Of a DNA stretch of 64,000 nt, positions 23,501-33,181 are shown in pieces. Each line of letters opens with the position of its first letter. Position 1 is the stretch's first letter. The notes beneath the pieces were generated by a model. The model worked only from the letters and a program-made list of their open reading frames with translations, made no database searches and was not told the DNA's origin. Origin of the DNA: Alisma plantago-aquatica (Eukaryota; Streptophyta; Magnoliopsida; Alismatales; Alismataceae); the NCBI GenBank assembly GCA_963693085.1, contig OY856409.1, positions 1,539,215,072 to 1,539,279,071 on the forward strand, read 5' to 3'. A program made the position numbers and the translations under genes.

Positions 23501-25546
23501 TGATTCTGTGATATCATCGTTTGGCTTTATTTCTAATGAATTTGATAAGTGTCTCTACTGTAAGATTGTCAATAATGGATTCATTTTGTTATGCTTATAC
23601 GTCGATGATATCCTGCTTTTTGGTTCTGATATGAAAGTAGTAAATGAGACAAAGTCATTCTTGTGTAGCAAGTTTGAGATGAAGGATATGGGTGTCGCTG
23701 ATGTGATTTTAGGGCTTAAAATCATAAGGTCTACTGATGGTATAACTCTCTCTCAGTCTCACTATGTTGAGAAGATACTAGAGAGGTTTGAGTACACATC
23801 ATGTAAACTTGTTAAGACTCCATATGATTCATCCAAGCCCTTGTTCAAGAATGAGACTGGGGTTCCAGTGTCTCAATTACGATACTCTCAGATTATCAGA
23901 AGTTTGATGTATCTTATGAACTGTACACATCCAGACACTGCGTTTTCCGTGAACAAGTTAAGTAGATACACCAGTTGTCCCGACAAGACCCATTGGGAAG
24001 CTCTTGACGGGTTCTGAGGTATATCAAGGGAACATGTTCCCTTAGGCTGCATTATGATAAACATCCTTCTGTAGTCGAAGGATATAGTGATGCAAGATGG
24101 ATTGTCATGAATTTTGGGAGTAATGGTGTCTCAAGATATGTATTCCTGTTGGGAGGAGGAGCTATTTCCTAAAGGTCTGAGAAACAGACCATATTGTCTC
24201 AGTCCACTTTTGAGGCAGAGTTGTGTGCTTTAGGGTCTGACTGGTTTGTTGTAATTTGTTCGAAAAATACTGGAAGTCAAGTTTCGGCTCCAATTTTATA
24301 TGATTGGTTTGGTAAAAGTCTGGTACTTCACTTCCCCAGTTTTCCCTGGACTTCTAGTAATATATATAGACTTCTGGAAAAGGGGTTCCGTAGGAATCCT
24401 AACGGAAAACAAGTTCTGTGAGCGCGTCTCACGCTCTTCCTCGTTCCTCTTTTCAAATGCTGACTCACCTTGACGAATGCCCGGAGAAGACCAACCGTCG
24501 TCGGTTCTGTCTTCTGTGTTGCTGATGTCGCGATCTACAATTATAGTCAAAATCTGTCGCTACTGATCTAGATTCATTGTTGCCGTGTTGATTTGTCTGT
24601 TGTTGCACGGAGGTAGCTCTATTGCTTTAGGTCCTTCACGACTTTGCCGCCGTCTGCAACTGCGATCAGCAATGCCTAGCTATACTTGGTCAAAAAGACT
24701 CATCTGCGTATTTTTTTTGCTTCACTGTTCAGAAGCAACACCGGCGTTGTATGCTGATCTTGAGTCTAAGATCTTTCCTCCTGCCGTTTTAACAAATCTG
24801 ACTTGTCCTCGTCGCTGGCCAAAAGGTAACCGATGCGTTTTTTTATTCATATCATCACCGAGGATTAGAAGTGTAGCAATGTTGTTGTGCATTTATTTAC
24901 CTGGATTTGTATGCTGGAAAATTAATCTAGTTGCTCCTTCCGCTCTTGATGTGAGTTAGTCCACAAATAGACGTTTATCTAATCGATTTGATAGAATGAT
25001 TCTTTTCACATTAGTATTTTGTCTATAGTTGCTATGTAGTGTAGAACACCTTTTATTCTTAGATTTCACGTCTACATTTACAACAAACCAATTAGATAAA
25101 GTTAACTTCCAGGAACACTAAAGTTTCAAACCAATCACTTGGAACTCATTTTCCAGGAACTCAATTTCATTTCCAGGAAAATAAATTCCAGAAATGTTCC
25201 AGTTACACCAAACCAGTCAGACCCTTAGATAAAACTGGATTGGAAGCTGAATGGCTACATGGACTTATGTCCAGTTTACCTATGGTAATGAAGCTGCTTC
25301 CTGCAATTTCAGTTCACTGTGACATCACTACAACTATTTCTAAGATAAAGAGTTCCAAGTACAATAAAAAAGCAGCGTAGACACATCCAAGTCAGATTGA
25401 AATCTGTAAGGGAGTTAGTGTCTAATGGGGTCGTGGCTGTGGACTACGTCGGTACCAAAGATAATACAGTTGATCCTTTCACTAAAGGTCTTACCTTGGC
25501 TTCAGTGGAAAAATCTAGGTTGGGGATGGGACTGAAACCCCTATAG
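20567..25546 (+). pseudogene. gag-pol: Copia gag-pol polyprotein, inactivated
   Basis: Gag starts at the ATG at 20567 with MPENFTGTSFVRWQSRM, typical of plant copia gag. A CX2CX4HX4C zinc knuckle spans 21311-21352, with an in-frame TAG inside. The protease motif DTGA is at 21500. The integrase zinc-binding region has WHSRLGH near 21920, and a TGA at 22011-22013 falls where the first Cys of the CX2C pair is expected. Catalytic Asp residues lie in HTDICEF and FIDDASRY, and the Glu in AERKNRT. One long open frame, 22320-24017, holds the integrase end and the RVT_2 reverse transcriptase with YVDDILLFGSD. A 1-base loss near 24010 shifts frame before RNase H, which then carries TAA for an expected Trp near 24171. 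RNase H is split by a DNA transposon and resumes at 25228, ending at the TAG at 25544-25546. Confidence 0.93.
24233..25224. mobile_element. PIF/Harbinger-like element, 992 bp, TSD TTA, inside copia RNase H
   Basis: Terminal inverted repeats of 22 bp match with one difference: left GGGTCTGACTGGTTTGTTGT, right (complement) GGGTCTGACTGGTTTGGTGT. Weaker inverted similarity goes further inward and includes 'actggaa' words. TTA flanks both ends (24230-24232 and 25225-25227), the Harbinger target duplication. Removing the element and one TTA puts the two RNase H halves in the same frame. The interior has a GC-richer block at about 24420-24680 but no transposase. Subterminal 'ttccaggaa' words repeat on the right side. 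It postdates the copia insertion. Confidence 0.93.
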
Positions 25547-26097
25547 ATTTGCAGGCAGTAGTAACCCAACCCAAAAGAGTGGAGATCCCACAAATTTGGT
25601 TCAATGTGGTAATAATAAGCTGTTGGGTAAATCGGATGACATTATGTATTCTTATTTGATGCTTCTTGCATCTGTGTGTCTATTCCCTAGGAAACCTGTT
25701 AGTTTCATGACTGCAAGTTAGTAAGAGAGTAGTCTCTGAATGGTGTCAAGTCTTAGGACATGATGTTAGCAGTACATCCTTGGAGACTCCAACTAAGTGA
25801 TTGATGTTGTGTAGGCCGCGACAGGAGAATTGGGTTGTTCTCTATTATCAATCATGATATAAAATTTTGTATGTATGGTCTTAATGCATTATTTTCTTTT
25901 CTACCATGTCTTTATTGTGTTGTTACCAACCTATACTCTTGTACCAAAGGTTTAGGTTCAAGACTACTATTCACCTAGTTCCTACGGGGGTTACAGTTGG
26001 ATAACTCAGGTAGATTCAAATTGAAAGATATCTGCTGAAAGCACAGTATGGAGGATTGAATGGTAGATCACACTATACATTGGACTTTGTGGGGGAT
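25547..26097 (+). other. Copia 3' leader and polypurine tract
   Basis: Non-coding stretch between the pol stop and the 3' LTR. It ends in a purine-rich segment, 'tttgtgggggat', at about 26086-26097, immediately before the 3' LTR. This is the expected plus-strand primer site. No extra gene (env-like) is present. Confidence 0.8.
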
Positions 26098-27151
26098 TGT
26101 TCGATATATGACTGTTGTAGCAACTATTTATTTAGCATAGGTTAAGCCCAATGTAGTGCAGCAAGTACATGTGAGAAAACTAGTTTTGTCTCTAGTGCAA
26201 ATGGCAAAGAAGTTTTATCCCATATTGCTCACACCTAAAACTTTTGTGGTCCTCATATGTAGGATCACATGGGGCACTAGTATCCAAGGGGTCCTAGGAG
26301 GGAAGTATGCTCACCTCCTTGGTGGGTGGGGTTACCACATCACAACGCACGCACGCACGCACGTGCGTGCGTCACGCCACGCCTCGCCTGGTCGAGCTGA
26401 GCACGGGCTCGGGCTTGTGGCTTTTGGATTGTGAATTATGGATCGTGTCTTCTGTCTTCCAGCTTCTTTTTGCACTAGGATACAACTAAGTAATTAATTA
26501 CTCATGTAATTAATTGTTTCTTTCCCATTCAAATTTCTTAATCCTAACTGGAAAGTGTTTCTCTTTGCGGTTTTTATTCCGTAATGTGTACAGGAGCAAC
26601 CGAGTATTTGCATCTTACTGGGAATAGGATTAGGGACGTGCATGGCTATATATACGCCTCCTGTCATTAGGGTTAAACACACAACAAATAGATTTATGCC
26701 TCCGTTTCACGTGTGTTTTGAGAGCCCTAATACAGAGAGCAAAGTGCGGCGTTCCAAGCCGCTTCGTGGAGTTGTTCTCCTGTGCGAAGTGCGACATTCT
26801 TCTTCCCGTCACCGAGACACAACTGTCAGGCGGTGGTTCCTGCGGTTGTTGTGCTGCACTGGTAGCAGTGCAACGTGGCTATGTGAAATGCGAGCGAGAC
26901 GATTCGGTTCCAGGTTCGTGCCAGATCGAGTCTGGGAGAATAGTGCCTATCCGCGAGGATTGACGAGCACTGATTTCTTTAAGTATCACGTTCGTTTCTC
27001 AACGAACGATCTATTTTGCGAATCTAACTCCTGTTATTTCTGTTCTCTTGCTTTGTTTGATCTTCGTTTCTTATTTTGGATCTGCCTGAAATTGTTAATT
27101 ACTTTGCACCTGTCGCTGTTGCATGAATGACGTTAATAAATATTAACAACA
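26098..27151 (+). repeat. Copia 3' LTR, 1054 bp
   Basis: Starts TGTTCGATATATGAC and ends AAATATTAACAACA, colinear with 19507-20530. The TATA box recurs at 26647-26654. Length differs from the 5' LTR mainly through an expanded ACGC run around 26345-26375. Visible divergence between the LTRs is a modest percentage, so the element is not very recent. Confidence 0.95.
26353..26372. repeat. 20-bp perfect palindrome in copia 3' LTR
   Basis: ACGCACGCACGTGCGTGCGT reads the same on both strands and is alternating purine-pyrimidine. The 5' LTR has only a shorter ACGTACGTACGCACGCG there, so this arose by repeat slippage after integration or in the parent. Confidence 0.9.
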
Positions 27152-27500
27152 TATAAAGGGAATATAATGTGGAGAGATGAGATATGTGAGAAGAAAAGTA
27201 ATAGAGGGAGAGACACAAAAACTAAAGAGGAAACTAATGGGGAGATAGGAGAGAAGTGAGAAGGGAAGTAGGCAAATGAATAACTTATAGAGAGAAAGAC
27301 TTGGAATTGAGAAGGGAAGTAATAGAGGAACATGGGGCAAGTGAAAATGGAAGTAAAAGCAGAGGAGCGAAGTGAGGAACCAAATAATATGGAAAGGGAA
27401 GGAAATAATGGGTGTAGACAAGAGGAATAATGAGGGCTAAGGAGAAAGTAAGGAGGGTAAGATATAAGATATAAAAGTGTAAAGTGAACTAAAGGTGTCA
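27152..27500 (+). repeat. Purine-rich tract, right part
   Basis: Continuation of the A/G-rich tract interrupted by copia at 19507, with 'gagaagggaagtaatagagg'-type words. The minus-strand open frames here only reflect the absence of T on the plus strand and encode nothing recognisable. Confidence 0.8.
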
Positions 27501-27934
27501 GAAATTGACAAAACTATTTTTTTTCTTCTCTTTTTGCCTCTCTTTCCACTCTTTGAACCTTACTTTTGTTCATTTGCACCTCAATTTCTGTTTTTAGCTG
27601 GTTGTTTTCTTAACATTGGCGTCTAGTTAAAAGAAGCATAAATTAGTCAAAAGAGTGACCAAAATGAGGCGTAATAAGCCAAAATGAGGTGCAAAAGTGA
27701 CCAAAATGAGGTCTTTTAGCTCTTGTACCTTTTGTTCTCCTCTTTACACCTCATTTCTACTTTGGACACCTTATTTTTATTTTTTGCGTCTTTTTTATGT
27801 TATTCACTCCTTATTTTTTTAGAACATTGGCACCTCATTAAATGAGGAGCAAATTTATCAGAATGATATTTTACCCTTGACGTTTATTGTTCTTCTCTTT
27901 ATGCCTCGTTTGTCTACTCTTGATGCCTCATTTT
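27501..27934. repeat. Pyrimidine-rich stretch with repeated ATGAGG/CCTCAT words
   Basis: Directly after the purine tract the composition flips to T/C-rich. The word 'aaaatgaggtgcaaaagtga' and close variants recur near 27660-27715, and inverted forms ('gcacctca', 'cacctcattt') recur near 27570-27580, 27750 and 27830. This gives irregular inverted structure but no clean TIR or TSD. It forms the left flank of the LARD-like element. Confidence 0.6.
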
Positions 27935-30639
27935 TGTAACATACTAGATCCTGAACCCTACCCTAGAAGTTTGATCTCTTAGACTTAGCCAAACAAGGTT
28001 GAGGTTAGATCTATTAGATGTTTGGAATAAACTTAATGAGCCAATGCATGAATAAATCACCCTAATGTAACCTAATATTGTCACATTAGTCTTCGGTCGA
28101 TAATGGACACATAAAATATGTCACACGAGGTAATAATGTGCATAAAAAGACAAGGTGTCCATATTTGAGAATAATGATATATAATTCCACAAAATATGAA
28201 ATAAATAAACTTATGTGAGATAATGATTGAGTAGATTCATTCTAGACCATTCATTTTCCTTATGGATCAATGAAAAGAAAAAGGAATGAATAATAATGCT
28301 TAAAACATGTTAATGTGACATTTAATTATTTAATAAGAGAAATAATAGAAACCATGGATAATGGGTTAAAATTTATAAAGGAAAACTTATTGGATAAGAA
28401 TAACCTCATCTTCATTTTCTTTGGATATGCTTTGGCTTGGAGGCTAAGTTCACCAATTTAGGATAATAATGATCACATCTAATTTATTTAGAAAAGAAAA
28501 GGTATTTTTCCTTAAAAATAATAAATAAAACATTAAATGACTCCATAGGAGGAAAATAATCTTGGATTTTTAATATACATATCAAAATAAGACTACATGT
28601 CAATTTTCACCTGATTTGGACAACCTTGAAATAATAGGCTAAGTTGAGGAGAGAGAAAATGAATAAAAGGCATAAGTAATAAATAATATGATATATAAAT
28701 TCTAAAATATGGAAATAAAGGCAAATTCATACTCAAATCATCAAATATAACTTGTGGGTGAAATTTCATCAATTTTGGATAATTCTAGAGGTCTATAATG
28801 CATTAGGAAAGAGAAAATGTGATTTACTTAAGAATTAAATAAAATAGCAAAAGTCTCCAAAAGGGAAAATTAATGTCAAAATCAGATTCTACATGTCCTA
28901 GTTAGGATAGGTATCAAATTTTATTTAATCTGGACCTTGTTTGTACCTTCAATTGAAGAGAGAGAAAAAGGAATATAATTTAATCAACACTTTACAAAAT
29001 GCGGATTAGGAAACCCTAGCCCGCATAAATAGTAACTGCGGACCAAGGTCCGGTATTTTGGACATAAATCTCTCATTTCTTAATGAAATTTCATGAAATA
29101 ACTTGAATTGGATTGTAAATTTAATTCCACAGCTATCCATACCATATTTGTAGCCTAACGTGGAGAATTCGAGAAACGCCTAAACTTTTTTTTTCAAGTG
29201 TTTTGAAACAACTTCTCACACACCCTCTGTAAGGACCCTGACCCAGGTTTTGGGCTAACCCTCTTTGCTTGCTTATGAAAGGTGCTTATAACCTTAATCT
29301 AATCTCTCTAGATTTTTTTTTATCATGTGACAAGCTCATGCTTCCAGTTTGGTCCCGTTTGGATGCTGTTTGAGTAATGTTTGCTTGTTTTGGACCAAAT
29401 TGCAATTTACCCAAAGTAAGGGGTTATATTGCAATATGTCACATGTAAAGCTTGCCTTTAGTTCTCTTTCATCATTAGAAAGAGAATGATGTTGTGGGGC
29501 ACCTTGTGGAGGACCTATGTTTCAAGTTTGAGCTTGGTTGGTTGATGTTTATGCTTTATGTGCTAGTTTTGGTGTAAATTGCAAATTACCTGAAGTGGAG
29601 GGTCAATATGCAATTTATCAGCTCTTGAGTCACCTTCCTTCTATTTTGCATCATCTAGAACGGGGATGGAGGTAGGGGCACCTTGTTTGGTTGATAGATG
29701 AGGAGTGACATCTCTATATGATCTTTATATCACATATGTGTCACATAGGCCACCTTGTCCTTTAGTGTATCGGCTAAGGCTTGAAGGTGTGTCGCCCAAG
29801 AGAGGTGTGTCGGCCATGGCAGTTTCCCAGCTGCAAGATACACTTCATAGAGTGTATCACCAGGCCATGCATGAGCTTCTAGGGTGGCAACAAGTGGCGT
29901 TATGAGCTAGAGCAAGTGGCACCTTGGTTTATGTGGTTATGACACCTCTCCCTTGCTACCTCTCTCTTCCTTGGTGTATATAACTCCCTTCCTCCTTATC
30001 CAAGCAATCCTTTTCAGCCACCTTCCTTCCCCTACCTGTATGGGATGAGCATGGGAGCTTTGGGAGCTAAGGAAGACTCCCATGGAGCATGGAGGGGCAA
30101 GCTCCTTGGCCATGGAAATTCCTTGCTCAAGATCTGACCTTGTGAGTCATGCTTCTTTGCTAGTATTTCCTTATGCTTTCTTCTTCACCTTCCTCTTCCC
30201 CTCTTGGACATGGATAGGCCCTTGATAATAGTAATCAAGGCCGTGGTTATCTCCCCTCCTTTCTTCTTCTTGAGCTATACATAACTATGGTTTCTTCTTC
30301 TTCTTCTTCCTTTGTTTCTTGAGGTGATGATGTTGGTGCCGAAGGCATGTTTGGAGCTTTGGATGGGTGTTTTTCTTGGAGAAGAACGTGAGTTTGCTGC
30401 TTGGACCAAGAAGCTTGTTGCCTTTCTTGTAGATCCTCTTAAGGTGGGGTACATAACTATTAATCATCTCTATTATGCACACTCTCCATATATGTATATA
30501 ATGGTTCTTGTACTTATATCATTACCTTTTCTCCATGATAGATATATATGTGAAACTTGGAATCTTATCTATTGGGAATGCTACGTTTTATTACTGCCTT
30601 TAGCTTGTTTTCCTTGTGCAAGATGGTAATGAGTGGCTT

Positions 30640-32340
30640 GAGGTTGAATATGACTAGCCCGATACATCTATGCTTTTCCCGATATAGTACTTTGTTTAAT
30701 GAGTTATGCTTGGGTTGATGGTTTGTGGCAATACCCCTTTCTCTCCTTTGGACTTGAAAGGTGAGCCTATGGACTAGATATTAAGGAGCTATGATGTGGT
30801 GACTGATACCTCTTTCCTACCCTAGGGTTAAGGTTTGGACGATATGGTTGGTAGACACCTAGTTGATCCCTTGGCCGATATGTGCTCTTCTTGGTGGCTC
30901 CTTGACGTTGTTGCCTGATACCCTCTTCTAGAGTTGAGCCTTGAGTGATATGATAGGTGAACTCTTTAGTGACCTTGTGACTGATATGTACATCTACCCA
31001 AGATGATGATGGTAGGTGATATGGCGGTTGGCCGACAGAAAACCCTAACTCTAGAGTCTTGGATGATATGGAGCTTCAACCCTAGTTTGGGCAATAGGGT
31101 TTTCCTGGGTGACATAGATGATCTACCCTTATTGCACGACATGGACTTGAGGTTGGAAATGACCAACTTGGTATGGTCCTTGTACCCTTGCACGATACAC
31201 CTTTTTGTGCCCTAAACGATACCCCCCTAATCTAGGGTTTGCCTTGAACGTTATGCTACCTGATATGACTCCTTACCATAGTAGTATTTGTTGGGCGATA
31301 TGGATAAGTCTTGAGCCTAGAATGATGAAACTCTAGGTGGGCGATACCATGGCTGCCTCCCTGACCTTTATGTGCATGGTTGAGGGGCTTTTATGTCAGA
31401 CATGAGGTTTGTGCTTGCATGACACTCTCTAAGTGAGTTGCTCGACATGGTGTCTTAGTGGTCACCCTGCCCGTGGACGACATGGAGCCTTGAATGATAA
31501 GGTTGCCCTAATCCTAGATAACTGATAGAGGGTGTTCTTGGGCAATATGGTTGGACGACACCTTGTAGACCCTTCGCCCGATATGGTGCTTGATAGTTGA
31601 GTTAGTAGAGTGTTGCCTAATACGAGGTGTTACCCGTTATGATGAGTTAGGCGGTATGTCCTTGGTGTGCTTTGCACGATACTTTGGATGAGAGCCCCAC
31701 TCTTGGTTAAGCTTTAAGTAATACTAGTACCCCTTCCCGATATGCCTTAGTTGGTGCTCATGGGAGTTACGCCTTTAGCCGATAAGATGCTCGATAGATA
31801 TCCCCTTGTATCTGGTTGCCGATACCACCATGCACATGGATGCACGATACAGCTTATAGCTCTAGTGGCATGATGCACCTTTGGTTCTAGTCTGCTGTTA
31901 CACCAAGAAGGTGTGTTGCCCGTCTCGAGGCGTTGCCCGATATAAATAGCACAACACAACGTTACATGTGGGTTCTTAGTTGTTTCCCGATATGATGTCT
32001 TAGGCGTTGCACCTGTTGGTGGTGCTGCTCGACATGGTGCCTTGGTGGCTTGGGAGATACGAAGGGGACAATAGGGTTTGTTTCCTTGGGCATCACAGGT
32101 TGTGTGCTGAATGATACCAAGGTGATGATGGTTGGCCGTTATGGTTTTTCCCAAGATGGGTGCTGTCCAAAACAGGTGAAGAGATGCATGCTTAACTGAT
32201 ATAGTGTCGGGCGGCACACTCTTTGGTGAGAGATGTTGTGCTTTTAGTGAGGGTTTGTTTGGTCGCTATATGCTTTTGGTGAGGGTAGGCGACACCTTTA
32301 GTGAGGGTTGTGCCTAACCCGATATACCTATGCATGTTTC
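30640..32340 (+). repeat. Dispersed GATATG/GATAC word array within solo LTR
   Basis: Words such as 'cccgatata', 'gcccgatatgg', 'ggacgatatgg' and 'gcacgatac' recur every few tens of bases across 1.7 kb, often next to 'cttgg' or 'ccttg'. There is no fixed period, so this is a degenerate short-unit amplification, not a satellite. Confidence 0.6.
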
Positions 32341-33028
32341 TTGAGCTTACACCTTTGATCATGATGAGCTATGACAAGATAGGTTGAGAACCCTTGTATA
32401 GTGGTTACCTATGGTTAATGATAGATGAACTTATGATTAAGTTGGATGGTGGATCATGGTGCATGATCCTTAAAGTTAATCCTTAGGGATGATGTGCATA
32501 TGTTTTAATATATAGGGTATGATGGGATACCCATGATGTGGTAACAGTAGCATGTATTGATTTATACACCGGTTATGACATTAATCTGCATATGTTCCAA
32601 TGTTATAAACCTTAATCTTGATGATATGATAATCAAAGATATGTTCATGAGATATGGGGCATGATGGATGCTCATAGTTTGATAACAATAATATAAATTA
32701 ACTACAGACACAGCTATGAACATGGATGTTGTTCCAATCATGTGCATCTAAATCCTTGATAACATGATAATCATAATATGTTCTCTAAAGGATCTATGTT
32801 CTATGTTTGGTAATCCAATTATCTCTTTCTTATGCAAGCTAACTATGCAGGTGTATTGAATTCATAACCATGTAAGAGCTATGGTGATTATATGATTACA
32901 TGCTCTGTATAACACTTGATATATGTGCAATATCGAAGTAATAATGATATGTCTTGTTGATGAGATAACATATATCAAAAGTATGATGGGAAATGCATGT
33001 TGAGATGTGATCCTCTAGTGATGACATG

Positions 33029-33181
33029 AGGGATTGATATTCCCTAATGATGTTGATGATGCCTTGAGAGGCACTGGTGTAATGTGATGAACTCAGGGAT
33101 TGATATCCCATGATGATATGAAATGATGAAGCCTTGAGAGGCAGTAGCGCTATGAGATGATGTGAGGGATTTATATCCCAT
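33029..33181 (+). repeat. Short tandem repeat, 66-70 bp unit
   Basis: Three starts of 'agggattgatatccc' (or a close variant) occur at 33029, 33095 and 33165, with 'gatgccttgagaggca' or 'gaagccttgagaggca' between them. The leading word is itself nearly palindromic (GGGAT..ATCCC). Confidence 0.85.

Larger units (their letters stand above)
19507..27151 (+). mobile_element. Ty1/copia LTR retrotransposon, complete ends, 7645 bp, TSD TATAA
   Basis: Two long terminal repeats of about 1.0 kb bound a single gag-pol region in copia order (gag, protease, integrase, reverse transcriptase, RNase H). The ends are TGTT...AACA. The 5-bp direct repeats TATAA at 19502-19506 and 27152-27156 are identical, so the element is intact end to end. 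The polyprotein is inactivated by stops and frameshifts, and a Harbinger-like element sits in the RNase H region. Only 36 bases separate the 5' LTR from the gag ATG, and I could not see a canonical initiator-Met primer site there. The lineage within copia was not resolved. Confidence 0.95.

Noticed and set aside
27143..27421. Minus-strand frames of 66-92 codons rich in Phe, Leu and Ser
   Set aside because: Translation of a polypyrimidine strand; low complexity, no start context or domain.
31747..32217. 156-codon minus-strand frame
   Set aside because: It lies in the GATATG word array of a solo LTR and matches no family. Low stop density comes from repeated words.
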